Assembly (NCBI GenBank): GCA_018969295.1
Contig: JAGWYN010000077.1
Coordinates: forward strand, 1 to 11,317
Length of the DNA stretch: 11,317 nt
Reading direction: 5' to 3'
DNA from: Chloroflexota bacterium
GTDB taxonomy: Bacteria; Chloroflexota; Anaerolineae; Caldilineales; Caldilineaceae
The notes beneath the pieces were generated by a model. It saw only the letters and a list, made by a program, of their open reading frames with translations. It had not been told where the DNA came from and ran no database searches. Both the position numbers and the translations under genes were made by a program. Of the stretch, positions 1-6,499 are shown piece after piece; position 1 is the stretch's first letter; every line of letters starts with the position of its first letter.

Positions 1-165
1 GGCGGAGGCATAACGCACCCGCCACTGCTGGCCACCCGCCCAGAAGGCAGGCACCTGCCGGATCTGCCCTGCCGGGTCTGTAAACACCACACTGACCTCG
101 ACCTCCTGGAAGGGGTCGGAATAGGCCTGGGCAGCAGTCGTCGCCAGCTCAATACGCTGGGCCAT
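1..165 (-). CDS. DUF5060-like domain protein, likely glycoside hydrolase (N-terminal part, cut by window edge)
   Basis: Only the first 55 codons are in the window. They read leftward from an ATG at 163-165, with an AGGA Shine-Dalgarno about 9 bases upstream. The peptide begins MAQRIELATTAAQAYSDPF and continues with alternating hydrophobic strands ending in FWAGGQQWRVRYASA. This pattern (a phrase close to NPFxDVEVxVxF, then a phrase like GFWxGGxxWxVRF) resembles the DUF5060 beta-sandwich. That domain commonly sits at the N-terminus of DUF4038/apiosidase-like TIM-barrel glycoside hydrolases. There is no signal peptide, so the product should be cytoplasmic. It starts 30 bases after the stop of the GH42-like gene and is probably the next gene of the same operon. 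The catalytic domain, if present, lies outside the window, so the enzyme role is inferred. The domain match is from memory of the fold's sequence style. Confidence 0.7.
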   Translation of the reverse strand, partial: MAQRIELATTAAQAYSDPFQEVEVSVVFTDPAGQIRQVPAFWAGGQQWRVRYASA

Positions 166-195
166 GATCGTTTTCCTGTCTGGGGGCAGTGTTAC

Positions 196-2172
196 TCAGC
201 CCGCCGATTCCAACTGCTGGCGCACAGCCCCATAGCTCGGCAGGGCCAGCTCGACGGGGAGATACCCGCGCGCAGCCACCTGGATACGCCAGCTGTATCC
301 TGAACGATTCATCACGAACAAAAGGCTGCCGTGAGGGCTTTGCAGAACCCTGCCCTCGACCAGCGCGCGATATTCCACTGGCACTCCGTGGATTTCGAGA
401 TCAGGCGGCAGGGCCTGGGTGAGCCAACGGCCGACCGTGGCTCGCAGCCCCTGGTGCAAAGAAGAAAAGTAGGAGCGTCCCAGAGGAAACGCGGAGGTCA
501 GCATCCGCCCCCCTGGCCCTGCAGCCACCAAACCTGGCAGACCGTTGTCGCGGAAGAGGGCGACGGCCTCGCCGTTGCGCATCTCGACCCGTTCATGAAA
601 CGCATAGCCGGCAAAGCTGCCCTGGCTGTCTGTCAACGCCCACCCCGAGACCAAAAAATAGATCGGCCGGATAAGATTGGCGCAGTGCAGGTCCAGGTGG
701 GCTGCAGCCTCTGCCGCATCCTGCAAGGTTGTCATGGGCAGATCGACAATCACATGTCCGCCGCGCGCAGCGAACTCCAGGATCGTCTGCCACTCGGCCT
801 CGGTGTAGCCCACCGGGAAAGGCAGCACCAGCACTTCCAGATCACAGCGGAGGGAGATGGGTTCTGTGACAAACACCGTGCTGTACCCCAGATCCAGCAG
901 CAGCGCATAGAGGCCGTGCACGGTTTTTTCTAGCAACGCTTCGTGGGCATTCGCGGTCCAAACCACATGGCGCGGCAGGTAGATCCCGACGCGAGCCGGG
1001 ACGGTCCTGCCCTCTGCGATCCAGGGTTCATGTTGGCGCAGCTCGGCGATGACCCGTTGGGCGGCTGCACGGCGTTCGGTGTCATAAGTATCTGGCTCGG
1101 TCAGGCCGTTGATCCAGGGCTCGGGGCCACACATCAAGGGATCCCAACGATAGAAATACAGGGCCTGGCAGCCGTGGCTGAAAATCTTGTTGACCTCAGT
1201 CTCAAGCTGGATGCCACGCCAGAGCGGATAGTTGGCGAAGGGCCCTCCCTGGAATTCGGCCACCCACACGGCTTTGCCGGGGGCGAGCGCTTTCAGCAGA
1301 TCGATGCGCACACCGACTTCAGCTGCGGTCTCGTGTGGCAAGCCCGGGTAGTTGCTGTGCGAGGCATAGTCCAGCTGGGAGACGATCCACCAATCCTGTC
1401 CCCCGTGCTGGGGAGCGAAAGGGTAGGTGTAGTTGAAGCTGGCAGCAGCATCCGGCAGCTGGGCCTTGATACACGCAGCGCCCTCCAGGAGAAAGGTGCT
1501 GAGATTGCGGCTGACAAACTCACGCCAGTCCCGCCAGAAACCATCCGGTTCAGGGCTGCTGTCGTGCGGGGGGAGCAGCGCGGAGAAGCTGTCAAAGGCA
1601 GTGCCCCAGCGTTGGTTGAGCGCCTCGACGGTCAGGAAACGGGCGGCCAGATCTTGGCGGTAGCGGGCGAGTGTGTGCTGGCAATAGCAGGGATGGTCGC
1701 CTGGCCCGACGCTGGGTTCGTTGTGGACATCCCAGGCAAAAACTGCGGGGTGGCGTCCAAACCGTGCTGCGCAGGCTGCAATCAGCTGATCTCGGCGGAG
1801 TCGGTATTCTGGATGGTCGATGCAGGCCCGCAGCCACCGATAGTCGTATTCGTGGACTGGGTAGGCCTGGCCTTGGCGGTCGACCACTTTGGCGTCGGGG
1901 AACTCTGCCAGAAAGTCGTTGCCAACATAGAAGGTGGCGAAGCCAAACAACACCTCCAGCCCCAGTTCGTGGCAGATCTCCAGCAGCTGTGCCACTTCGT
2001 CCAGGCTGCTGTCAAACCCAATGCGGATTCGAATCGAATCAAAACCAGTACTTTTGATCAGGGTCAGATCCCGGCGCCAGTCGGCAGCGCCGTTGGGCAA
2101 CCATTCAGGGCGTGTGGCCATACCGCCAAAAGGATATTCGTAGTGGATACCGATCCGCATTCTAGCACTCAT
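196..2172 (-). CDS. GH42-like cytoplasmic glycoside hydrolase (beta-galactosidase family type)
   Basis: This 658-residue protein has a GH-A clan TIM barrel at about residues 5-375. WDVHNEPSVG puts the likely acid/base glutamate at E152, and VWVAEFQGG puts the likely nucleophile at E306. Residues about 393-480 look like the Rossmann/amidotransferase-like middle domain of GH42 enzymes (VGIYLPRHVVW, then DLEVLVLPFP and RGGHVIVDLP). A beta-rich C-terminal part follows. The length fits GH42, which usually runs 650-700 residues. No signal peptide is present, so it acts on imported substrate. I chose the ATG at 2172. The same frame is open upstream to 2247, but that extension would overlap the permease end, whereas the 2172 ATG has an AAAGG motif upstream. 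It lies 49 bases after the second permease. Substrate specificity (galactoside, arabinoside or other) cannot be read from the sequence; GH5-like activities are possible. Confidence 0.85.
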   Translation of the reverse strand: MSARMRIGIHYEYPFGGMATRPEWLPNGAADWRRDLTLIKSTGFDSIRIRIGFDSSLDEVAQLLEICHELGLEVLFGFATFYVGNDFLAEFPDAKVVDRQGQAYPVHEYDYRWLRACIDHPEYRLRRDQLIAACAARFGRHPAVFAWDVHNEPSVGPGDHPCYCQHTLARYRQDLAARFLTVEALNQRWGTAFDSFSALLPPHDSSPEPDGFWRDWREFVSRNLSTFLLEGAACIKAQLPDAAASFNYTYPFAPQHGGQDWWIVSQLDYASHSNYPGLPHETAAEVGVRIDLLKALAPGKAVWVAEFQGGPFANYPLWRGIQLETEVNKIFSHGCQALYFYRWDPLMCGPEPWINGLTEPDTYDTERRAAAQRVIAELRQHEPWIAEGRTVPARVGIYLPRHVVWTANAHEALLEKTVHGLYALLLDLGYSTVFVTEPISLRCDLEVLVLPFPVGYTEAEWQTILEFAARGGHVIVDLPMTTLQDAAEAAAHLDLHCANLIRPIYFLVSGWALTDSQGSFAGYAFHERVEMRNGEAVALFRDNGLPGLVAAGPGGRMLTSAFPLGRSYFSSLHQGLRATVGRWLTQALPPDLEIHGVPVEYRALVEGRVLQSPHGSLLFVMNRSGYSWRIQVAARGYLPVELALPSYGAVRQQLESAG

Positions 2173-2221
2173 CGTTGGCAACCTTTTGCCCAAGTGTGGG
2201 CGAATAGAAGAGAGCCAGGCA

Positions 2222-3103
2222 TCAAGCTTTGAGCCCGGAAAATGCAATTCCTTGAATAAATGTGCGCTGGGTCAGGAAAAACAGCAGAATTACCGGGAGG
2301 GTCAGCACCGTTGTCACCGCCATCATCCACCCCCACTGCACGCCGACGGTGCTGACAAAGACTTGAATCCCCAACGAAAGCGTATATTTGCTGGGATCGC
2401 TCAGATAAATCAAAGGACCGATAAAATCGTTCCAGCTGCCCAAGAATTGGAAGAGAGCCACCGTGGCCAGAGCAGGTTTGGCCAAAGGGAGGATGATGTG
2501 GCGGTAGACGCCCCATTCTGAACAACCGTCGATAATGGCTGCATCGTCCAGATCGCGGGGCAACCCCAGAAAGAACTGACGCAGCATGAAGATAAAAAAA
2601 GGTGACCCGAAGGCATGGGGCACAATCAAAGGCAGCAACGTGTTGACCCAACCCAGCTGACGGAAAAGGATAAAGAGGGGCACCATTGTCACCTGGTAAG
2701 GGAGCATCATGGTAGAAAGCATGAGAAAGAAAAGCAAGTTGCGCCCGGGCCAGCGCAGGCGCGAAAAGCTGAAGGCGACCAGCGTGCTGGACAACAGGGT
2801 CAACGCCACCGAGGAGAGGGTGATGGCCAGCGTGTTGCTCAACTGGAGCAAAAATGGGAAATAGGTCAACGATTCTGGGTAGTTCTGCCAACGGATCGGG
2901 TCAGGGATCCAGACCGGCGGCAGGGTGAAGATCTGATTCAACTCTTTGAGCGAGGTCGAGATCAGCCAGTAAAAGGGCAGGAAAAACAAGACACCCACAA
3001 GGATCAAAAACAGATGGGCGGCCATGCGGGCAAAGGCCGGTCGCTGTGCCCAGGAACGGTGCTGGGCTGCCGGATGAGCAGGCGCTGGCTGTTGGCTGTC
3101 CAA
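2222..3103 (-). CDS. carbohydrate ABC transporter permease, MalG type (CUT1)
   Basis: This is a 293-residue inner-membrane permease with about six hydrophobic segments, the first at residues 28-48 (HLFLILVGVLFFLPFYWLI). The cytoplasmic EAA loop lies at about 180-210: LPRDLDDAAIIDGCSEWGVY, then RHIILPLAKPAL, which docks on the ATPase. It ends in the family's typical TQRTFIQGIAFSGLKA. I place the start at a TTG (3101-3103). It lies 4 bases after the stop of the upstream permease gene and about 10 bases downstream of a strong GGAGAGGAG ribosome-binding site. The first ATG of the open frame (3175) lies inside the previous gene without such a site, and the next ATG (3025) has none either. It forms a heterodimer with the MalF-type permease next to it. 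No ATPase gene is in the window, so a shared MsmX-like ATPase is expected. Confidence 0.93.
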   Translation of the reverse strand: MDSQQPAPAHPAAQHRSWAQRPAFARMAAHLFLILVGVLFFLPFYWLISTSLKELNQIFTLPPVWIPDPIRWQNYPESLTYFPFLLQLSNTLAITLSSVALTLLSSTLVAFSFSRLRWPGRNLLFFLMLSTMMLPYQVTMVPLFILFRQLGWVNTLLPLIVPHAFGSPFFIFMLRQFFLGLPRDLDDAAIIDGCSEWGVYRHIILPLAKPALATVALFQFLGSWNDFIGPLIYLSDPSKYTLSLGIQVFVSTVGVQWGWMMAVTTVLTLPVILLFFLTQRTFIQGIAFSGLKA

Positions 3104-3107
3104 GAGA

Positions 3108-4022
3108 TTAACGCTCCTCTCCCTCGTAATAGACCAGACGGGCTGAACTTCGAAAAACAACCAGCGTGGCAACAATCACCACGACAAACAAAATCCAGGC
3201 CATCGCAGATGCGTAGGGCATCTTAAAATACTCGAAGGCGTTCTGGTAAAGATAGAGCGCGTAAAAAAGTGTTGCATCCAGCGGCCCTCCTTTGGTCATG
3301 ATGAAGGCCTGGGTAAAGACCTGAAACCCGCCGATCACCCCCATCACCAGATTGAAAAAAATCACCGGGGAAAGCATCGGCAAGGTGACGTGGCGCACCT
3401 GCTGCCAGGAGCCAGCGCCGTCGATCATGGCTGCATCGTAGAGCTGACGGGGAACCTCTTGAAGGCCAGCCAAGAAGATCACCAAGGTGCTCCCAATCGT
3501 CCAGGTGCCCATCAGAATCAAGGAAGGCTTGGCCAGATCCGGGTCAGTCAACCAGCCGGGTCCGTGGATGCCCAGCTCGTCCAGGATGGCGTTGATCAGG
3601 CCATACTCGGGGTTGAAGACCCACATCCAGAGAATAGAGGTGGCGACGACAGGCACGATCGTCGGGAGGTAAAAGATGGTACGATAGACCGAGATGCCGC
3701 GCAGGTTCATGTTGAGCAGCAGCGCCAGCAGAAATGTCAGCAGCAGATGGAAGGGGATGCCAAGGACGACCATGTAGAGGGTGTTGTAGAGCGAGAGCCA
3801 AAAAAGCTTGTCTGCGGTCAGCAGTTCGCTGTAATTGGCCAGCCCGACCCAACGCATTGGCTGTCCGAACGTCGTATACACGTTGAGGCTGTAGTACAAA
3901 GAGACAATCACCGGATAGAGGGTGAAACCCAAAAAGCCAACGATCCAGGGCAGCGCAAAGAGCAGGCCCACCCGGAAGCGCCGGCGTTCCTGCCGACTCA
4001 GTTGAGATAGTTTTGCAAACAT
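3108..4022 (-). CDS. carbohydrate ABC transporter permease, MalF type (CUT1)
   Basis: This is a 304-residue membrane permease. After a basic N-terminus (RQERRRFRVG), the first transmembrane helix spans residues about 18-44 (LLFALPWIVGFLGFTLYPV). Further helices lie at about 78-105, 112-135, 168-186, 218-242 and 273-291. The EAA loop is at about 189-219: VPRQLYDAAMIDGAGSWQQ, then VRHVTLPMLSPV. Length and topology are normal for the single-domain MalF-like subunits of CUT1 importers for oligosaccharides and glycosides. The ATG at 4022 follows a GGGAG stretch 12 bases upstream. The gene is separated from the binding-protein gene by 74 bases holding a strong hairpin, and its end is translationally coupled to the next permease. 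The sugar carried is not known. Confidence 0.94.
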   Translation of the reverse strand: MFAKLSQLSRQERRRFRVGLLFALPWIVGFLGFTLYPVIVSLYYSLNVYTTFGQPMRWVGLANYSELLTADKLFWLSLYNTLYMVVLGIPFHLLLTFLLALLLNMNLRGISVYRTIFYLPTIVPVVATSILWMWVFNPEYGLINAILDELGIHGPGWLTDPDLAKPSLILMGTWTIGSTLVIFLAGLQEVPRQLYDAAMIDGAGSWQQVRHVTLPMLSPVIFFNLVMGVIGGFQVFTQAFIMTKGGPLDATLFYALYLYQNAFEYFKMPYASAMAWILFVVVIVATLVVFRSSARLVYYEGEER

Positions 4023-4049
4023 GGCCAGTGCATTCTCCCGCGTGCTGGA

Positions 4050-4080
4050 CGCTGGGCAGACGGAGGTGACCTGCCCAGCG
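4050..4080 (-). promoter_or_regulatory. intercistronic stem-loop between binding-protein and permease genes
   Basis: CGCTGGGCAG (4050-4059) and CTGCCCAGCG (4071-4080) form a perfect 10-bp, GC-rich inverted repeat around an 11-base loop. It lies in the 74-base gap after the binding-protein stop. No U-run follows on the transcribed strand, so it is not a standard intrinsic terminator. In other ABC operons a structure here protects the 3' end of the binding-protein message, so that this protein is made in excess over the permeases. I infer the same role. Confidence 0.65.
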
Positions 4081-4096
4081 CACTCCTGACTCTTGG

Positions 4097-5464
4097 CTAG
4101 GCAGCAGTCTGCTGGCGGAAGTCGTCCAATTCTTTTTGGACTTTGGCCGTCAGCTCTGCCAGGCCCTGCTCTGGAACCACCTTGCCGTGCACGACCTGGT
4201 CGACCAGACGGTTCATCTCGTCCTGGTAGGTCGACAGAACCGGCATGCGTGGCCAGGCACGGCCGGCCGTGCCTTCGGTCAGCTCGACAAACAGTTCGTT
4301 GTGGGGCAGGTAGGAGAGAAATTCCGGGTCACGGGCTGCATCGGCGAGAGGAGGGATGTCGCCGACCTGCTGGCCAAACTCGATCTGCTGCTGCTTGCCA
4401 GCCATGAAGTGGGCCAGAGCCCAGCCCCCTTCCGTATTTTTGGCACCGGTGGGCACGCAGAACATCGCACCGATTTCGTTCAGGCTGATCGGTTCTGAAC
4501 CGCGTGGCCCGTAAGGAGACTTGAAGACCGTATACTTCAGATCGGGCGCGTAGCGCGGGATCCAGCTGCGTTTCCAACTGCCGTCGATCTGCATGCCAAC
4601 CTTGTTGACATACCAGGGGTCTTCAGTCAGCATGCTGCGGTCGCCAAAGCCAGAGACGAAGCGATCAACCTCGTCGATGTTGTATTTTTCGGCATAGGAG
4701 AGGAACCACTGAAGGACTTCGAGCACAGCATCTTCATCGGCGGTGATTTTGTCGTTGTCTACATCGTAGAGGGTGGCCCCGTTGGCCCAGGCCCAGTGGA
4801 AAACCGGCGCGTTGCGCCAGGGGAGGAAGCCGAGCCGGCTCAGGTTGCCGGCGTCGTCGTACTGGGTCAAGGCTTCCGCCAACAGATCCAGGTCGGCAAA
4901 GGTTTTGGGAGGGGCATCGACGCTGTAGCCAGCCTCTTCGTAGGCCGACTGGTTGATGTGCAGGGCAAAGACATTGAGGGTGTGGCCTGTGCCCCACAGG
5001 TGTCCGTCAGACCAAAGCGCATCCCAGGCAGCCGGGGACCACCCGGTGCCGTCAAACCCATCGCGTTCCGCGTAGCCTTCCAGCGGCTGCAGCAGACCAC
5101 GTGGCCCCCAGGTGTAGGGCTGCGACCAGAGGGTCACCATGTCGGGAGGATTGCCCCCCTCAATCGCCACCTGAACCTTTTCGACGATATTGCCCCAGCC
5201 AATCGACATGAAGATCGCATCCTTGCCGGTCTCCTCGTTGAAACGGTCGACCTGGTTTTGCGCCTGTTTGGCCTCCTCCAGGCCAAACATGGACCAGTAG
5301 ATGATCGGCAATTTCTCCGGATCGGGTGCTGTGCTGTCACCGCCTGGCGCGCCGGCTGGCGCAGGCATGACACAAGCCGCAAGCGCGAGGCTCCCGACCC
5401 CTGCGGCAGCAGCCTGCAAAAATGTCCGGCGGCTGACTCTGTAGCTTTTGTTCGATTCTTGCAT
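4097..5464 (-). CDS. extracellular sugar-binding lipoprotein of the ABC importer (Tat-type signal)
   Basis: This 455-residue solute-binding protein is of the SBP_bac_1 type. The N-terminus MQESNKSYRVSRRTFLQAAA carries a twin-arginine motif (R12-R13 in SRRTFLQ). A hydrophobic stretch and a lipobox LAAC follow, with cysteine C31 as the lipidation site. A short Pro/Ala/Gly-rich tether (about 32-50) precedes the mature domain, which opens with LPIIYWSMFG and has VDRFNEETGKDAIF and GGNPPDMVTLWSQ, typical of CUT1 binding proteins. The start is the ATG at 5464, with a GGGGGG Shine-Dalgarno about 5 bases upstream. A further in-frame ATG at 5497 would place 11 extra residues ahead of the signal and lacks that site. 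It is the first gene of the leftward operon, with an untranslated leader of about 130 bases. The ligand is unknown. Confidence 0.94.
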   Translation of the reverse strand: MQESNKSYRVSRRTFLQAAAAGVGSLALAACVMPAPAGAPGGDSTAPDPEKLPIIYWSMFGLEEAKQAQNQVDRFNEETGKDAIFMSIGWGNIVEKVQVAIEGGNPPDMVTLWSQPYTWGPRGLLQPLEGYAERDGFDGTGWSPAAWDALWSDGHLWGTGHTLNVFALHINQSAYEEAGYSVDAPPKTFADLDLLAEALTQYDDAGNLSRLGFLPWRNAPVFHWAWANGATLYDVDNDKITADEDAVLEVLQWFLSYAEKYNIDEVDRFVSGFGDRSMLTEDPWYVNKVGMQIDGSWKRSWIPRYAPDLKYTVFKSPYGPRGSEPISLNEIGAMFCVPTGAKNTEGGWALAHFMAGKQQQIEFGQQVGDIPPLADAARDPEFLSYLPHNELFVELTEGTAGRAWPRMPVLSTYQDEMNRLVDQVVHGKVVPEQGLAELTAKVQKELDDFRQQTAA

Positions 5465-5542
5465 CTTGTCCCCCCTGTTGGCACTGTTGAAAAGCATCCA
5501 TTTTCATGGCTGAAAGAGCACAGCAGCTGTGTCTTCCCGCCC

Positions 5543-5562
5543 GCTGGCCTGTCGAAGCCAGC
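5543..5562 (-). promoter_or_regulatory. small stem-loop in the leader of the binding-protein mRNA
   Basis: GCTGGC (5543-5548) pairs perfectly with GCCAGC (5557-5562) around an 8-base loop. It sits midway between the predicted leftward transcription start (near 5596) and the start codon at 5464. Six base pairs are not rare in GC-rich DNA, so a regulatory role is only a possibility. Confidence 0.3.
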
Positions 5563-5602
5563 CCGCATCAGTCATCTCGGTTCAAACGAAGGTCTGTTCA
5601 AG

Positions 5603-5631
5603 ACAATAACACAGAAATAAGCATATGTCAA
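5603..5631 (-). promoter_or_regulatory. leftward sigma-70-type promoter of the transport/glycosidase operon
   Basis: Read leftward, a perfect -35 TTGACA (5626-5631) is followed by exactly 17 bases and a -10 TATTGT (5603-5608; 4 of 6 consensus positions). Transcription would start near 5596, about 130 bases before the binding-protein ATG. The -35 box lies inside the operator-like element at 5622-5643, in the same register as in the rightward promoter. This points to shared repression. Confidence 0.75.
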
Positions 5632-5643
5632 TAGCAAATGACA
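5622..5643 (-). promoter_or_regulatory. operator-like element B (leftward promoter)
   Basis: Read leftward, this 22-bp element is TGTCATTTG-CTAT-TGACATATG. It matches element A (5710-5731) at 20 of 22 positions but lies in the opposite orientation, and it carries the leftward -35 box at its positions 13-18. The repeated TGTCA/TGACA half-sites and the promoter overlap suggest binding of a dimeric or tetrameric repressor. The SorC-family protein encoded at 10243-11184 is the obvious candidate; this link is inferred. Confidence 0.75.
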
Positions 5644-5709
5644 AAATTGATCAAAAGGGCTGCCCCTCCTGCTGGTCGACGGAGAACAATAAAAAAAACG
5701 ATAAATTTC

Positions 5710-5734
5710 TGTCATATGATATTGACATATGACA
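5710..5734 (+). promoter_or_regulatory. operator-like element A (rightward promoter), 9-bp inverted repeat
   Basis: TGTCATATG (5710-5718), 7 bases, then CATATGACA (5726-5734) form a perfect 9-bp inverted repeat. The first 22 bases match element B at 20 of 22 positions. The rightward -35 TTGACA sits at positions 13-18 of the element, as in B. The centres of A and B are about 88 bp apart, near eight helical turns, so looping between the two by a tetrameric SorC-type protein is conceivable. Which protein binds here is inferred from gene context. Confidence 0.78.
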
Positions 5735-5750
5735 AAAACTGCATTATACT
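5722..5750 (+). promoter_or_regulatory. rightward near-consensus sigma-70-type promoter of the catabolic operon
   Basis: A perfect -35 TTGACA (5722-5727), exactly 17 bases, and a -10 TATACT (5745-5750; 5 of 6 consensus positions) make a near-ideal housekeeping promoter. The predicted start near 5757 gives a leader of about 38 bases before the GTG of the cyclase gene. So strong a promoter inside an inverted repeat suggests high expression that must be held off by a repressor. Confidence 0.85.
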
Positions 5751-5794
5751 CTTCTGGAACCGTCCAGATCGTTTGAGCAGAAAAGAACAGTGCA

Positions 5795-6499
5795 GTGAAA
5801 CCAAAACGAATTGTAGACCTTTCCCATACGCTTGTGCCGGGAAAAGAAGAATATCGGCTGGAGGCAGACACACGATTTACAGAACAGTGGCCGCAGTTTG
5901 CACAGTACCAGCGGATCGACCAGGGCTGGTATCTCATCTCTGAAGTCACACTGAACACCCATGTCGGCACCCACATTGAGCTTCCCTACCATCACTGCCG
6001 GGAGGGATTGGATGCAGCGACCTTTCCACTCTCCCATCTGATCGGGGAGGCCGCGGTGGTGGACATCTCAGCCTTTGGCCAGAACGACTGCATCGACCTG
6101 GCTGCGCTGCGCTCCTGTGTGGGCGATCGGCTGCGCCCGGGAGACATCGCTTTTTTCTACACCGGGCTCGATCGCTGTTATCGGACGCCCCAACAGCATC
6201 ACCGCCCCTGGTTTACGACCGAGGCGATCGGCTGGTTGGTGGAGGTGGCGCAGATTCGGGTGATGGGGGTGGACACCTCCGGCATTGAGGTGCGCACAGC
6301 AGCTGGCCAGCCGCTGGCTGGCCAGCCCAACCATGAGCGTTTGCTCTGTGCCGGCATTCCGCTGGTAGAATTTCTGACCAATCTGCACGAGTTTCTCAAC
6401 CTGCGGTTCACCGCGTTTCTCCTGCCGGTCAAAATAGCAGGAATTGAAGCTTTTCCTGTACGCGCAATTGGAATTGAATGGGAAGAGGCATCGGGATGA
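5795..6499 (+). CDS. cyclase-family metal-dependent hydrolase (KynB/isatin-hydrolase fold)
   Basis: This 234-residue protein belongs to the Cyclase family. It starts VDLSHTLVPG and has the metal-binding signature HVGTHIELPYH (H56, H60, H66), where the usual HxGTHxDxPxH has Asp and this has Glu (E62). GVDTSGIE (158-165), NHERLL (H180) and IPLVEFLTNL (E192) match the family's second half. Members such as kynurenine formamidase and isatin hydrolase open amide, lactam or ester bonds with bound Mn/Zn. The substrate here is unknown, and the sugar context argues against kynurenine. The start is a GTG with only a weak ribosome-binding site; no in-frame ATG occurs before residue 157. It is the first gene of the rightward operon and its TGA overlaps the next ATG (ATGA). 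It could equally hydrolyse a lactone or cyclic diketone. Confidence 0.88.
   Translation: MKPKRIVDLSHTLVPGKEEYRLEADTRFTEQWPQFAQYQRIDQGWYLISEVTLNTHVGTHIELPYHHCREGLDAATFPLSHLIGEAAVVDISAFGQNDCIDLAALRSCVGDRLRPGDIAFFYTGLDRCYRTPQQHHRPWFTTEAIGWLVEVAQIRVMGVDTSGIEVRTAAGQPLAGQPNHERLLCAGIPLVEFLTNLHEFLNLRFTAFLLPVKIAGIEAFPVRAIGIEWEEASG

Larger units (their letters stand above)
5465..5794. promoter_or_regulatory. divergent control region between the transport and catabolic operons
   Basis: This 330-bp gene-free stretch is noticeably richer in A and T than the flanking genes in its right two thirds. It contains the two back-to-back promoters and the two operator-like elements listed separately. Between the operators (5644-5709) there is a palindromic TTGATCAA at 5647-5654 and a run of eight A at 5691-5698, which could bend the DNA or act like an UP element for the rightward promoter. 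The left third (5465-5596) is the leader of the binding-protein message. No believable small gene is seen in it. Confidence 0.85.

Noticed and set aside
2188..2201. Stem-loop GCCCA-AGTG-TGGGC between permease and glycosidase genes
   Set aside because: Only five base pairs and no U-run in a GC-rich sequence; this is expected by chance and too weak to call.
943..2232. Long rightward open frame (429 codons) opposite the GH42-like gene
   Set aside because: It is a GC-rich shadow frame: no recognisable motifs, no ribosome-binding site, and it lies fully antisense to a clear glycoside hydrolase.
5465..5620. Possible riboswitch or leader peptide in the binding-protein 5' leader
   Set aside because: Only a single 6-bp stem was found, with no recognisable aptamer core and no short frame with a good ribosome-binding site.
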